DNA from: Halobacterium noricense
Lineage (GTDB): Archaea > Halobacteriota > Halobacteria > Halobacteriales > Halobacteriaceae
Direction of reading: 5' to 3'
Length of the DNA: 64,000 nucleotides
Assembly: GCF_021233435.1 (NCBI RefSeq)
Contig: NZ_CP089468.1
Coordinates: forward strand, 2,170,001 to 2,234,000
Part shown: positions 1 to 10,203 of the stretch, piece by piece
How positions within the stretch are numbered: the first letter of the stretch is position 1
Layout of the letters: each line of letters starts with the position of its first letter
The notes under the pieces: model-generated
Told to the model about the DNA's origin: nothing
What the model saw: the letters and a program-made list of their open reading frames with translations, nothing else
Database searches by the model: none
Position numbers and translations under genes: made by a program

Positions 1-2
1 TC

Positions 3-1856
<1,854 letters not shown>

Positions 1857-1864
1857 ACGCTAGC

Positions 1865-2094
1865 GTGCTCGGCGGAGCGAAGTGAGCACTCGGGCCGACG
1901 ACTGAACGGAGTCGTTCGAGAGAGCGAAGCTCTCTCGTGATGACGAGAGGCGCCAGCGGCGTCTCTCGAACCACGCAGCGAAGTGAAGGAGGAGTGCTTT
2001 TTCCGCAAGTTTTGCGAGCCGAGCGGGACCGGAGGTCCCGCTGTAAACGGGCGCGCAGCGCCCGTGAGCAGATGAGGCGCGCGGAGCGCGCGCC
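1865..2094. repeat. Island of at least seven short GC-rich triloop palindromes
   Basis: The gap between two convergent genes is almost entirely inverted repeats. Clear ones are 1898-1915 (6-bp stem), 1918-1936 (8-bp stem, loop GAA), 1945-1967 (about 10 bp with one mismatch, loop AGC), 2023-2041 (8-bp stem, loop GGA), 2047-2065 (8-bp stem, loop GCA) and about 2077-2092 (loop GGA). A weaker one lies at 1865-1889. Stems differ in sequence but share the plan of a 6-10-bp stem closed by a mostly purine triloop. They could terminate both convergent transcripts, or be non-autonomous repeats. A second island lies at 42712-42912. Confidence 0.8.
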
Positions 2095-2113
2095 ACGCAG
2101 CGCAAAAAGTGCG

Positions 2114-2734
2114 TTAGTCGCTGGCCCGGCGGTCGCTGCGCGAGGGTGGCGGCACCTGCGAGTCGCCGGTGTCGCGCTCGGGGAGCAGACAGCGCGCGGG
2201 CTCGTCGTTGACGTGGCCGTACTGCTCGGGTTCGTTCGCGAGCACGTGCGCGGGGTTGGTGTTGCTGTCCAACTGGGCGGCCCGCACCTCCTCGAAGCCG
2301 ACGACGCGCGCACGGATGCCACGCCAGTGGTGGTCGGCGGTCGCGGGCGGTGAGAACTCCTTGATGGGGCGGTAGTCGTGGGCGCGCGCCGCGAGCGCCG
2401 CGGTGTTGACGTCGCCCGCGAGGTCGTTGTGGTCGACCAGCACGCCGATGCGCGCGTCCCGCGGCGCGCGCGCCGCGAGCACATCCAGCCCGAGGTGGAG
2501 CGCGCGGTACTCGGCGACGTTGTTGTTCGGGGCTTCGTCCGGCACCGCGAAGCGGGCGACCCGCTCGCCGTCCCGCGTTTCGACGATGACGCCGAGCCCG
2601 CTGCCGTCGCGCGAGTACGAACCGTCGGTCGCGACGTAGAAGTCCCGCCGGTGGGACTGTGGGGGGTGCGCGATGTGCGGCGTCGGCGAGTCGTCGAACA
2701 GGTCTCGGAGTTTCGACCGGCCCACGATGGCCAT
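2114..2734 (-). CDS. rnhA: Ribonuclease HI
   Basis: This 206-residue protein is of the haloarchaeal RNase HI type, which cuts the RNA strand of RNA-DNA hybrids and can remove ribonucleotides at RNA-DNA junctions. The RNase H fold starts after a roughly 30-residue N-terminal extension. The acidic active-site residues appear as D37 (VATDGSYS), E75 (NNVAEYRAL) and D101 in VDHND, with a likely fourth at D156 (QLDSNTNPAHVLA). The C-terminal 35 residues are polar and probably disordered. It is convergent with the malic enzyme gene across the hairpin island. Confidence 0.88.
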   Translation of the reverse strand: MAIVGRSKLRDLFDDSPTPHIAHPPQSHRRDFYVATDGSYSRDGSGLGVIVETRDGERVARFAVPDEAPNNNVAEYRALHLGLDVLAARAPRDARIGVLVDHNDLAGDVNTAALAARAHDYRPIKEFSPPATADHHWRGIRARVVGFEEVRAAQLDSNTNPAHVLANEPEQYGHVNDEPARCLLPERDTGDSQVPPPSRSDRRASD

Positions 2735-2926
2735 ACGCTACGTAGCGAGCGCCACAACTTAAGCGGTCCGCCGGTCGACATCGCGGGCTGGCGTGCCCCC
2801 GAGGGGATCTGTCGTGGCAGGGTAGCCACGCCGCGTTTTGTTCACTGTATTGAACAGTTCATTCATGCCTACCGTACGCCGAGTCGCTACCAAACACTCA
2901 TTCGTGTAGATTCAGAAACACTACTT

Positions 2927-3304
2927 ATGGCAAAAGCTAACGGGACGGTCGAAGGGGGTGATTCCGACGACACGTTCCGACGGGCGACGGAGGCGGTCAA
3001 ACGCCGGGCCGGCGACGCCCTCCGCATCGTCTTCCGGTACGAGCCCGACTCCGTGGACGTCCGGTACGTCGACGACTGCCGCCTCGACGAAGACCTGCTG
3101 CCGCGCCTCCAGCGCCTCCAGGAGCGCGCGCTCGAACTCGGCGACGCCACGGCGAGCACCGAAATCGACGCCCACGGAGAGGTCGAGACCGTTCTCGCCG
3201 TCCACGAGGACGCCGTCGTCCTCTACTTGCTCGTCGCGCCCGACGAGGGACTGGTCGCTGTCCACGGCCGAACGGGGGAGCCGCTGGGCGGCGACCTGCT
3301 CTGA
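2927..3304 (+). CDS. Haloarchaeal conserved hypothetical protein, 125 aa
   Basis: I do not recognise a named function. The ATG at 2927 is chosen over upstream in-frame codons because it opens the acidic, halophile-like sequence, whereas the upstream frame reads through the rnhA promoter as arginine-rich shadow sequence. The protein looks like an alpha/beta domain of about 110 residues with a basic first helix (RRATEAVKRRAGDALRIV) and a hydrophobic strand near the end (AVVLYLLVAP). There are no membrane spans, signal peptide or cysteine motifs. It shares its direction with the CBS gene 48 nt downstream. Confidence 0.7.
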   Translation: MAKANGTVEGGDSDDTFRRATEAVKRRAGDALRIVFRYEPDSVDVRYVDDCRLDEDLLPRLQRLQERALELGDATASTEIDAHGEVETVLAVHEDAVVLYLLVAPDEGLVAVHGRTGEPLGGDLL

Positions 3305-3352
3305 CCGCACCGCATCCAAAGCGATAGGTGGCGTGGTTGCGAGGACTCCCGT

Positions 3353-3844
3353 ATGCAGGCACGCGACCTGATGACCGAAGCCGTCGAGACCGTCCACGAG
3401 GACGACGCGGTCAGCGACGTCCTCCAGCAGCTCGCTCGACGCGACTTCACGGGGTTCCCCGTCGTGGACGACGACGACCGGCTCGTCGGCGTCGTCACCC
3501 AGCGCGACTTCGTGGAGCTGTTCCAGCCCAAAGACCACACCGTCTGGATTCCCATCGGGCTGCCGCCGTTCCTCGAGACGCTCGACTACGGCATCGACCT
3601 CTCGTGGAACGAACTGGAGACCGAACTGGACCTCGCGAAGAACGCCGGCAAGCCGGTCAAGAAGATCATGACGCCGGACGTGCTCACGGTCGGCCCCGAC
3701 GCCGACGTCGACGACGTGCTCGCCATCCTCGCGGCGGACGAGCGCGACGTCAACCGCGTCCCCGTCGTCGAGGACGACGTCGTGGTCGGTATCGTCACCC
3801 GGCAGGACGTGCTGCGCGCGCTCCACGACGAGCGCAACCAGTAG
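3353..3844 (+). CDS. Two-CBS-domain protein
   Basis: The 163 residues consist of a CBS pair: the first starts at MQARDLMTEAVETVHEDD and includes GFPVVDDDDRLVGVVTQRD; the second starts near residue 103 (IMTPDVLTVGPDADV) and ends VGIVTRQDVLRAL. The roughly 35-residue linker between them (residues 62-97) is longer than usual and contains WIPIGLPPFLETLDY. CBS pairs bind adenine nucleotides or related ligands and regulate partners. With no catalytic domain attached, this is a stand-alone sensor whose partner cannot be read from context. Confidence 0.88.
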   Translation: MQARDLMTEAVETVHEDDAVSDVLQQLARRDFTGFPVVDDDDRLVGVVTQRDFVELFQPKDHTVWIPIGLPPFLETLDYGIDLSWNELETELDLAKNAGKPVKKIMTPDVLTVGPDADVDDVLAILAADERDVNRVPVVEDDVVVGIVTRQDVLRALHDERNQ

Positions 3845-3907
3845 CCGGCGGCGGCAAAACGGGTACGGCTCCGAAAGCGTAAACGTCGCGCCGCTCGGAG
3901 AGTCGAC

Positions 3908-4825
3908 GTGACCAACTACCGGAACGCCGGACTGTTTCTCGCGCTCGCAGCGGCCTGGGGGTCGGCGTTCGTCGCCATCAAGGCGGGCCTCGACGCCGGC
4001 TTCGAGCCCGTGCTGTTCGCGGCCGTCCGCTACGACGTCGCGGGCGTGCTGATGCTCGCGTACGCGGCGTACGCCGCCGACGACTGGCTCCCACAGTCGC
4101 GCGCGGACTGGACCGTCGTCGGCATCGCCGCCGTCTTCCTCATCGCCGCCTACCACGCCTTCCTCTTCGTCGGCGAACAACAGACCACGAGCGCCGTCGC
4201 CGCCGTCGTCGTCAGCCTCAGTCCCGTGCTCACGACCGGGTTCGCGCGGGCGTTCCTCCCCTCGGAACGCCTCTCGCTCGGCGGCATCGTCGGCCTGCTG
4301 CTCGGACTGGTCGGCGTCGCCGTGCTCTCGAACCCCGACCCGTCGAACCTCCTCGGCGGGAGCACCGTCGGCGTCCTCCTCGTGTTCGCGGCGTCGACGT
4401 GCTTCGCGCTCGGGAGCGTGCTCACCCAGCGCGTCGACGACGACCTCGACGTCGAGACGATGGAGGCGTGGGCGATGCTGCTCGGTGCGCTCCTCATGCA
4501 CGTCGCCAGCCTCGCGCGCGGCGAGACGCAGACGATTCCGCGGAACACGGACGCGCTGTTCGCCATCGCGTACCTCTCGCTGGTCGCCAGCGCCGCCGGG
4601 TTCCTCGTCTACTTCGAGCTGCTGGAGCGGCTCGGCCCCATCGAAATCAACCTCGTGAGCTACGTCGCGCCCGTCTTCGCCGCGGTCGTCGGCCTGCTCG
4701 TGCTCGCCGAGCCGATTACCCCGCACACGGTCGCCGGCTTCGCCGTCATCTTCGCGGGCTTCTGCCTGCTGAAGCGGCGCGCGCTCGCGGCCGAACTGCG
4801 GAGCTTCCGCGCCGCGTGGGGGTAG
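3908..4825 (+). CDS. EamA/DMT-family transporter
   Basis: This 305-residue polytopic membrane protein has about ten hydrophobic segments in two EamA repeats. The first repeat begins FLALAAAWGSAFVAIKAGL, a typical DMT opening, and the second begins near residue 155 (VLLVFAASTCFALGSVL). The family exports amino acids, nucleotides or other metabolites, and no substrate can be assigned here. The start is a GTG at 3908. The stop abuts the stop of the convergent aldo-keto reductase with no spacer. A second member lies at 42954-43883. Confidence 0.9.
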   Translation: MTNYRNAGLFLALAAAWGSAFVAIKAGLDAGFEPVLFAAVRYDVAGVLMLAYAAYAADDWLPQSRADWTVVGIAAVFLIAAYHAFLFVGEQQTTSAVAAVVVSLSPVLTTGFARAFLPSERLSLGGIVGLLLGLVGVAVLSNPDPSNLLGGSTVGVLLVFAASTCFALGSVLTQRVDDDLDVETMEAWAMLLGALLMHVASLARGETQTIPRNTDALFAIAYLSLVASAAGFLVYFELLERLGPIEINLVSYVAPVFAAVVGLLVLAEPITPHTVAGFAVIFAGFCLLKRRALAAELRSFRAAWG

Positions 4826-5794
4826 CTACTTCGCGCGGGCGATGCGGTCGAACTGGTCGGCACTCAGCGTGAGGTCCGCGGCAGCGAGGTTCTCGCGGAG
4901 CTGGTCGGGCGTGCGAGCGCCCGTAATCGGCGCGACGACCTGCTCGTGGTGGAGCAGCCACGCCAGCGACACCTGTGCGGGGGTCGCACCGACTTCGTCG
5001 GCGACGGCCTCGACTTCTTCGAGCGCGTCGAAATTCTCCGCCGTGAGGTACGAGTCCACGAACTGCTGGTCGGTCGCGCCCCGCGTCCCCTCGGGTGGTG
5101 CCTCGCCGCGCGTGTACTTCCCCGTGAGGAAGCCGCCGGCCAGCGGCGACCACGGCACGACGCCGAGGTCGTAGTCCCGGCACATGTCGAGGTAGGTCGC
5201 CTCGATTTCGCGGTTGACGGCGTTGTACCGCGGCTGGACGACCGTGAACGGCTCGTACCCCTCCCGGCGTGCGATTTCGTTGGCCTTGGCGACCTTCCAC
5301 GCGTTCGGCCCGAACGTGGACGCGCCGAGATAGTGGACTTTGCCGTCGCGGACGAACTCGTCGAGCGTGCGCATGAACTCGCGGGCGGGCGTCCGGTCGT
5401 CCCAGCGGTGGATGTAGAGGACGTCCAGGTAGTCGGTGTCGAGGCGGTCGAGAATCGCGTCGACGTTGTTCCGGAGGTGTTTGCGGTTGAGTCCGCGCCC
5501 GTTTGGCCCCTCGCGGGTGGGCCAGTAGATTTTGGAGGCGACGACGTACTCGTCGCGGTCGCGGCCGGCGAGCCACTCGCCGATGTGCTGTTCGGCGCGG
5601 CCGCTGCCGTACATGTCTGCGGTGTCGACGAAACGGCCGCCGGCGTCGGCGTACGCGTCGAGAAGTTCGTGTGCGCGTTCGCGGCCGACTTCGACCTCGC
5701 CGGCGTCGTTCTCGCGGCCGAACCGCCACGTCCCGAACGCGACCTCGGAGACGCGGAGGCCGGTGCGGCCGAGCGAAACAGCGTCGAGACCCAT
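4826..5794 (-). CDS. Aldo/keto reductase
   Basis: A 322-residue TIM-barrel oxidoreductase using NADPH. The catalytic tetrad is visible: D57 and Y62 in FVDTADMYGSGRAEQHIGEW, K88 in VVASKIYW and H129 in DVLYIHRWDD. The C-terminal segment (PITGARTPDQLRENLAA) matches the cofactor 2'-phosphate-binding region of the family. Substrate specificity cannot be predicted. It is monocistronic, converging with the DMT exporter. Confidence 0.92.
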   Translation of the reverse strand: MGLDAVSLGRTGLRVSEVAFGTWRFGRENDAGEVEVGRERAHELLDAYADAGGRFVDTADMYGSGRAEQHIGEWLAGRDRDEYVVASKIYWPTREGPNGRGLNRKHLRNNVDAILDRLDTDYLDVLYIHRWDDRTPAREFMRTLDEFVRDGKVHYLGASTFGPNAWKVAKANEIARREGYEPFTVVQPRYNAVNREIEATYLDMCRDYDLGVVPWSPLAGGFLTGKYTRGEAPPEGTRGATDQQFVDSYLTAENFDALEEVEAVADEVGATPAQVSLAWLLHHEQVVAPITGARTPDQLRENLAAADLTLSADQFDRIARAK

Positions 5795-5842
5795 GTGGGG
5801 ACCGAGATTGGGGGCGGTGTTAAGCGGCGCGTCTTCGAGCCG

Positions 5843-6088
5843 TTAGCTCGTGTTGTGGCGGTGACCGAGCACGAGCGCGACGACGTGGAGGGCGACCATC
5901 GCGGCGAGCGCGGTCTGTTGGGCCGTCGTGTCGGGACCAGCGAGCACGAGCGGCGTGTACAGGAACGGGAGAGCGACCGCCGCCCAGAAGCCAGCGACCT
6001 CGAAGGGCTTCAGGAGGGTGGCGGACGCGGGCGTGTTCACGGCGTCCGATGCGACCTCGGCCAGTGCGGAGCGGGAGGGGGCAGACAT
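5843..6088 (-). CDS. Small two-span membrane protein, 81 aa
   Basis: I do not recognise this protein by function. It has a polar N-terminus of about 25 residues, then two hydrophobic stretches (FEVAGFWAAVALPFLYTPLVL and, near the end, AALAAMVALHVVALVLG), suggesting a hairpin in the membrane with a short HRHNTS tail. A TATA-like sequence embedded in a perfect inverted repeat lies 36-55 nt upstream (6124-6143). Confidence 0.65.
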   Translation of the reverse strand: MSAPSRSALAEVASDAVNTPASATLLKPFEVAGFWAAVALPFLYTPLVLAGPDTTAQQTALAAMVALHVVALVLGHRHNTS

Positions 6089-6123
6089 TGGGTCTCACCT
6101 CGTCTACTCCACCCTACTGGCGC

Positions 6124-6143
6124 CGACCCCATATAGGGGGTCG
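6124..6143 (-). promoter_or_regulatory. TATA-like core inside a perfect 7-bp inverted repeat
   Basis: The sequence CGACCCC-ATATAG-GGGGTCG is a perfect 7-bp inverted repeat whose spacer is the only AT-rich stretch before the small membrane-protein gene on the minus strand. A palindrome centred on the presumptive TATA box suggests a repressor site or simply an overlapping promoter element. No binding protein can be named. Confidence 0.4.
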
Positions 6144-6383
6144 ACCGTTGCCCGGATTTCAGTACGTTTCACCGCGAGTCGGGCCGATTTCGGGACGTTT
6201 TACGACGGTCTTAGAATCGTCGAAACATTTTATGATTCGTTCTAAGAGTGTTTCGTGAAATCGGTGATTCGGCCGGCCACAACCGTATTGGCGGCGATTC
6301 GGCGGCTCCCGAGTCCTCCCGAGAACTCCGGAGTCGTCACTCGAGATTCGGAGGCGTCGCTCGACCGTTGGAGTGGTAGAAAG

Positions 6384-6542
6384 TGCCCGGGGAGGGTTTT
6401 GAACCCTCGATCTCCGCATGTCCCAGGTTCGAGGCTCGGCGGGCCTCGCGGACATGCTGAGCATCCACGTGGCGAGTGGGATGCCGCACCGAAGCTCGGA
6501 ACCCTATGAGTGCGGCGCTATGACCAGCTAAGCCACCCGGGC
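6384..6542 (-). tRNA. tRNA-Met(CAU), elongator, with an 85-nt intron
   Basis: The exons (6505-6542 and 6384-6419) join into a 74-nt cloverleaf with acceptor GCCCGGG/CCCGGGC, anticodon stem CCGCA/TGCGG, loop CTCATAA and T-arm GAGGGTTCAAAACCCTC. The intron occupies 6420-6504, after the base following the anticodon, the canonical archaeal position cleaved by the splicing endonuclease at a bulge-helix-bulge. An intron-bearing elongator tRNA-Met is a known haloarchaeal trait. CCA is not encoded. The gene diverges from the 6636 CDS. Confidence 0.95.
6420..6504 (-). other. Intron of tRNA-Met(CAU)
   Basis: These 85 nt interrupt the anticodon loop. They start GGGTTCC and end TGGGAC in transcript orientation, and contain complementary GC-rich segments (GAGGC / GCCTC) able to fold the intron into a hairpin. 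Confidence 0.88.
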
Positions 6543-6602
6543 TCGACTCCGGCTAGGGGGAGGTCGCTCTTGAAGGTTCTCATCTCAATCGACGCACCCG
6601 CC

Positions 6603-6611
6603 GGGTTTAAG
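6603..6611 (+). promoter_or_regulatory. TATA-like box for a leaderless transcript
   Basis: GGTTTAAGC lies 25-33 nt before the ATG at 6636, the spacing expected when transcription starts at or next to the start codon. The TTTAAG core supports choosing 6636 rather than the open frame that runs back through the tRNA. Confidence 0.5.
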
Positions 6612-6635
6612 CCGAGGCGGTTGCTTCGGGCGTAC

Positions 6636-7721
6636 ATGAACGTACCTGCGCTCGTCCAGTCCTCGCTCGGGGACGAGGACGTCGCCGCGCACGTGCCGCT
6701 GAAGGGGGAGGACGCGGTGTTCGTCACGCCGACGCGGACGCTCGTCTACACGGCCGACGGCCTGCTGAGCGACGAGAGCGTCGACGAGTTCCCGCACGAC
6801 GCCGAGGGCATCGAGGTCAGCGAGGGCCGCCGGAAGGCGAAGGTCACGCTGGACTACGGGCTGGACGGCGAGGAGTCGTTCTCGGTGCCGTCGGGGAAAC
6901 TCGACGACGTCCTGCACCCGATTATCGCGGGCGTGCTGAACGCCGCCGACGTCACTCAGCCCGGGGAGACGGTCAAGCGCACGTACCGGTTCAGCGAACT
7001 CACGCTCGTCGCGACCAGCGACCGCGTCGTGAAACACGTCGGCGCGGCCGTCTGGGGCCCCGACTACGAGCAAATCGGCTACGACTCGGTGACGGGCATC
7101 GACGCCGAGGAGGGCAACGTCTCCAGCCAGCTCGTCCTCGAAACGACCGCGCGAACCCAGCGCATCAAGGCACCCAACGAGCAGTTCCGGGACGTCCGCG
7201 AGACCGTCGAGGAGGCCGTCTACGCGTTCCACGACGCGGCCAACGCTGCGGAGTTCGAGCGCATGAACGTCGACGAGGACGCGGGCGCAGCCACCGAGGA
7301 AGTCTCGTTCGACAGCGGCGTCGAGCCAATCGACACGAGCGGTGTCGGCGAGGACGACGAGGCAGCCGCCGACGAAGCCGAGCCGAGCGCGGAAGCGAGC
7401 GCCGCGGGCGCAGGTGCGGAAGCGGGTGACGCGGCGAGCGCGACCGGCGAACCCGCCGAGCGCGCGGACGTGAACGACGACGAGTTCGCGTCCAGCGGCT
7501 TCCAGACGGCCGCGTCGAAGGTCGAGCCGCCGGTCGACCCGGAGGAATTGAACGCCGAACTGGACGACCTCGAAGACACCGTCGAGGAACTGGCCGACGC
7601 GCTCGCCGAACAGCGTGAGCTCGCCGAACGCCAGCGCGAAGCGCTCGACGCCCAGCAGACCGTCATCGAGGCCCAGCGCGACCGCCTCGCGGCGCTGCGC
7701 GACCTCGTCGACGAGGAGTAG
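6636..7721 (+). CDS. Haloarchaeal hypothetical protein with C-terminal coiled coil (DUF7115-like)
   Basis: 361 residues in three parts. Residues 1-205 form an alpha/beta region that looks like two PH-like or bacterial-PH-like halves (AVFVTPTRTLVYTADGLL and LVATSDRVVKHVGAAVWG). Residues about 210-310 are a disordered Asp/Glu/Ala-rich linker. Residues about 318-358 form a heptad-rich coiled coil (LDDLEDTVEELADALAEQRE onward). The plan resembles haloarchaeal proteins annotated DUF7115. No enzymatic motif is visible; a scaffold or membrane-associated role is only a guess. The frame is open upstream into the tRNA, but the TATA box at 6603 fixes the start at 6636. Confidence 0.75.
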   Translation: MNVPALVQSSLGDEDVAAHVPLKGEDAVFVTPTRTLVYTADGLLSDESVDEFPHDAEGIEVSEGRRKAKVTLDYGLDGEESFSVPSGKLDDVLHPIIAGVLNAADVTQPGETVKRTYRFSELTLVATSDRVVKHVGAAVWGPDYEQIGYDSVTGIDAEEGNVSSQLVLETTARTQRIKAPNEQFRDVRETVEEAVYAFHDAANAAEFERMNVDEDAGAATEEVSFDSGVEPIDTSGVGEDDEAAADEAEPSAEASAAGAGAEAGDAASATGEPAERADVNDDEFASSGFQTAASKVEPPVDPEELNAELDDLEDTVEELADALAEQRELAERQREALDAQQTVIEAQRDRLAALRDLVDEE

Positions 7722-8099
7722 CTACTCGCGGCCGGTGACCTTGCGGATGCACGACGAGCCGAACGCGCCCAGTTCGCCGTGCTCGAAGTTGATGAAGTAG
7801 CCCGTCTCGATGGACGCGCCGCAGCGCCGACACGAGAACTCATCCTCTTTCGTGACGACGTCGGACTGGAAGGAGACGTAGCTGCCGCCCTGTGGCTGGA
7901 CCTCGCCGCCCTCGCGTTCGACGACGCCGCGGCGCTCGGCTTCGTCCAGAATCCGCCGAGTGGTCCGCGGGTGCGTGGTGACGGTTTCGAGGCGGTCGAT
8001 GGAGTCGGCGACGGACAGCGACTCGAATTCGAGGTTCGCGAGCAGCTCCACCCCGAGTTCGACCGGGTCCTCGACGTTCCCGGCGTCGCCGTCGGTCAT
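7722..8099 (-). CDS. DUF5830-like winged-helix/zinc-ribbon protein
   Basis: 125 residues. Residues about 10-65 predict a winged helix (VADSIDRLETVTTHPRTTRR with a following recognition-like helix ILDEAERRGVVERE). Residues about 85-125 hold a CRRCG pair and a later lone Cys in GAFGSSCIRKVTGRE, so metal binding would need one more ligand, possibly a His. It is probably a small DNA- or RNA-binding regulator. It is convergent with the coiled-coil gene, stop to stop with no gap. Confidence 0.72.
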   Translation of the reverse strand: MTDGDAGNVEDPVELGVELLANLEFESLSVADSIDRLETVTTHPRTTRRILDEAERRGVVEREGGEVQPQGGSYVSFQSDVVTKEDEFSCRRCGASIETGYFINFEHGELGAFGSSCIRKVTGRE

Positions 8100-8186
8100 G
8101 TGTCGTGGTGGGGCGAGCGCGCGCTTAACGCTTACGCGACGCGCGAAGGGACAACGCTAAACCCGCCGCTCGGGTAGCAGGCGGCG

Positions 8187-8813
8187 ATGAAACGGTACGC
8201 GGCCGGCGTCGCGCTCACGGCGGTGCTCGTGCTCGCCGTCGTGGCGCGGCCGGCTGACGCGCTCGGCGCGCTCCGGGCGGCGCTCGCCAGCCCGTGGTTC
8301 CCCGTGCTGCTGGTCGGCCTCTACGCGGTCCGCCCGCTGTTGGGCTGGCCCATCAGCGTGCTGTCCGCGCTCGTGGGCTTCCAGTACGGACTCGTCGTGG
8401 GCGTGCCGGTCGCGCTCGCGGGCGCGGTCGTCACGAGCCTCCCGGCGTACGCCGCGGGCCGCTACGCGCCCGCAGACGGCCGGCTGTTCGGCCGGTTCTC
8501 GGACGGCAGCCAGCGCTTCTTCGCCGCCACGGGCGACGTCCGCGGCCTCGTCGCCGCGCGGTTCGCCCCCACACCAGCAGAACCGGTTTCGGCCGCGGCG
8601 GGCGCAGGCAACGTCAGCCTCCGCTCGTTCACGGCCGGCACGCTCGTCGGTGAACTCCCGTGGGTCGTCGCAACCGTTGCGTTCGGGAGCGGCCTCGACG
8701 CGTTCACGATGGCCGCGACCGACGTGAATCCGGTCGTCGTCGCGGGCGGCGTGCTCGCGGCGGCCGTGCTGTTGAGCCCGGTCGCGTATCGCGCGTGGCA
8801 ACAGCGCGCGTAG
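8187..8813 (+). CDS. TVP38/TMEM64 (DedA/VTT)-family membrane protein
   Basis: 208 residues with about five hydrophobic segments. The VTT core is recognisable: LLGWPISVLSALVGFQYG followed by the re-entrant-type loop and AGRYAPADG, then RFAPTPAEPVSAAAGAG and TLVGELPWVVATVAFG. The superfamily includes lipid scramblase- or transporter-like proteins; the archaeal role is unknown. Its stop abuts the stop of the tiny zinc-finger gene on the other strand. Confidence 0.82.
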   Translation: MKRYAAGVALTAVLVLAVVARPADALGALRAALASPWFPVLLVGLYAVRPLLGWPISVLSALVGFQYGLVVGVPVALAGAVVTSLPAYAAGRYAPADGRLFGRFSDGSQRFFAATGDVRGLVAARFAPTPAEPVSAAAGAGNVSLRSFTAGTLVGELPWVVATVAFGSGLDAFTMAATDVNPVVVAGGVLAAAVLLSPVAYRAWQQRA

Positions 8814-8954
8814 TCAGAATTTGAAGGGGTCTGCGCAGTCCGCAATTACGCCGTGCTGCGGGCAGACGTACTTGCAGTGGCGCTTGAACATCGCCGCGTC
8901 GCACATCGGACAGCGGCTGCCGCCGCGGCCCGCGCCCGTCGACTGCTCGCTCAT
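8814..8954 (-). CDS. 46-residue zinc-finger microprotein
   Basis: An open frame too short for most gene callers. Residues 15-40 hold paired ligands, RCPMCDAAMFKRHCKYVCPQHG, with C15, C18, C31 and C40 plus two His, followed by a short aromatic tail ADPFKF. The first 14 residues are Gly/Ser-rich. The CPMC...HCKYVC pattern is that of a conserved family of very small haloarchaeal zinc-finger proteins (I think of HVO_2523-like members). The ATG at 8954 follows a 48-nt spacer from the next gene. Confidence 0.8.
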   Translation of the reverse strand: MSEQSTGAGRGGSRCPMCDAAMFKRHCKYVCPQHGVIADCADPFKF

Positions 8955-9002
8955 ACCCGTGGCTGCGTGCGCGACGAGCATAGGCGTGTCCCTCGCGGGC
9001 CC

Positions 9003-10040
9003 TCAGTCCGCGGCGTCGTCGGCGAGTTCGAGGATGTTCCGCCGGCCGACGCGCAGCTTTTGAACGTCGTCGTCCTCGACCATCCGAGAAACGACGCGAC
9101 TGGTCTTCGACGGCGACCAGTCCAGTTCTTCGGCGACGGCGGCTTGTTCGACGCGGCCACCGCGGTCTGCGAGGAGTTCGCGGACGCGCTCCTCGTCGGT
9201 GACCGGCCCGCTCGTGGCCCCGGTGGAAGCGCGTGCGGCTACCGCCGCCGCACTGACTTCGCTAGAGTCGCCGCCTGTCTTGCCTCGCCTGCGGCGATAC
9301 ACGACGACTCCGGCGACCGCGACGACGACAAAGCCCGCGGCGACAGCGAGCCACGGGAACGCGCTCCCGCCGGATTCGGCTCGCGTCGTCGTGGTCGGCG
9401 CGGTCTCGGCGGCGGTGTACTCGACGTCGGGGCGTTCGTCGCCGAAGTCCAGTTGCCCGGTCCACCGGAGCGTGCCGTTCTCGAGGGCGTCGGGCTCGGG
9501 GGTCACGTTCGCGACGCGGTACTCGGGCGGCGTCGTCAGTTCGAGGAGGTCGTCCGCCGAGAGGTAGTAGCCGCCCTGGAACACGTCGCCGACCGCGACG
9601 CTGTCGCCGTTCGTGGCCGCGAACCCGCGCCACGTGAACTCGTAGGTGACGACGCCCCAGCGCCGCGGCAGCTCCTGAATGCTGGTGGACGCCGAGAAGT
9701 TCGTCGCCGTCATCTCGCGGCCGGTGGCGTTCGCCGCGCGCTCGACGACCTCCCGGATGCGGTCGCGGTACGGGTCGAGGAACTGCGAGGTGTTCTCCCG
9801 GAACCGCTGCTGGAACGCCTCGTAGTCGCTGACGGCCCGGTCGGAGTTCAGCCGCGTCCGCACGGCGACAGTCCACGTCGCGGACCCGTCGGCGGCCACG
9901 TCGATTGACGTGACGGTGTTGTCGACTTCCGGCTGGACGCTGGTCGCGTCTTGGGTGCCCGAAGCGCCGCCGACAGCCGGCGCCGCTGCGGCGACCAGAA
10001 CGGCGACCACGAGCCAGCGCGCGTAACGGCTCCCTTGCAT
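9003..10040 (-). CDS. Membrane-anchored helix-turn-helix regulator
   Basis: 345 residues. N-terminal signal peptide (residues 1-25, WLVVAVLVAAAAPAVGGASG), an extracellular beta-rich domain to about 225 with several Asn-X-Ser/Thr sites, a single membrane span at about 228-248 followed by YRRRRGK, then a cytoplasmic winged helix at about 280-340 (VAEELDWSPSKTSRVVSRM). The design couples an outside domain to a C-terminal DNA-binding domain and is common in haloarchaea. The start at 10040 is chosen because it directly opens the signal peptide. It diverges from another exported protein at 10204. Confidence 0.85.
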   Translation of the reverse strand: MQGSRYARWLVVAVLVAAAAPAVGGASGTQDATSVQPEVDNTVTSIDVAADGSATWTVAVRTRLNSDRAVSDYEAFQQRFRENTSQFLDPYRDRIREVVERAANATGREMTATNFSASTSIQELPRRWGVVTYEFTWRGFAATNGDSVAVGDVFQGGYYLSADDLLELTTPPEYRVANVTPEPDALENGTLRWTGQLDFGDERPDVEYTAAETAPTTTTRAESGGSAFPWLAVAAGFVVVAVAGVVVYRRRRGKTGGDSSEVSAAAVAARASTGATSGPVTDEERVRELLADRGGRVEQAAVAEELDWSPSKTSRVVSRMVEDDDVQKLRVGRRNILELADDAAD

Positions 10041-10203
10041 GGTCGTTGGGCGTGGATTGGGAGGCCCCGGGGAAAAGACGTGCGACCGTTGCACGGCTCC
10101 GCCGCGGAAACGAGTGCAAGCGGCTGCAAGCGTCCGTGAACGCGCGGAAGTCGATGCGACGGTCTGCCGGATTTATGGCCGAACGGGGCCAAGGCCCAGC
10201 CAC

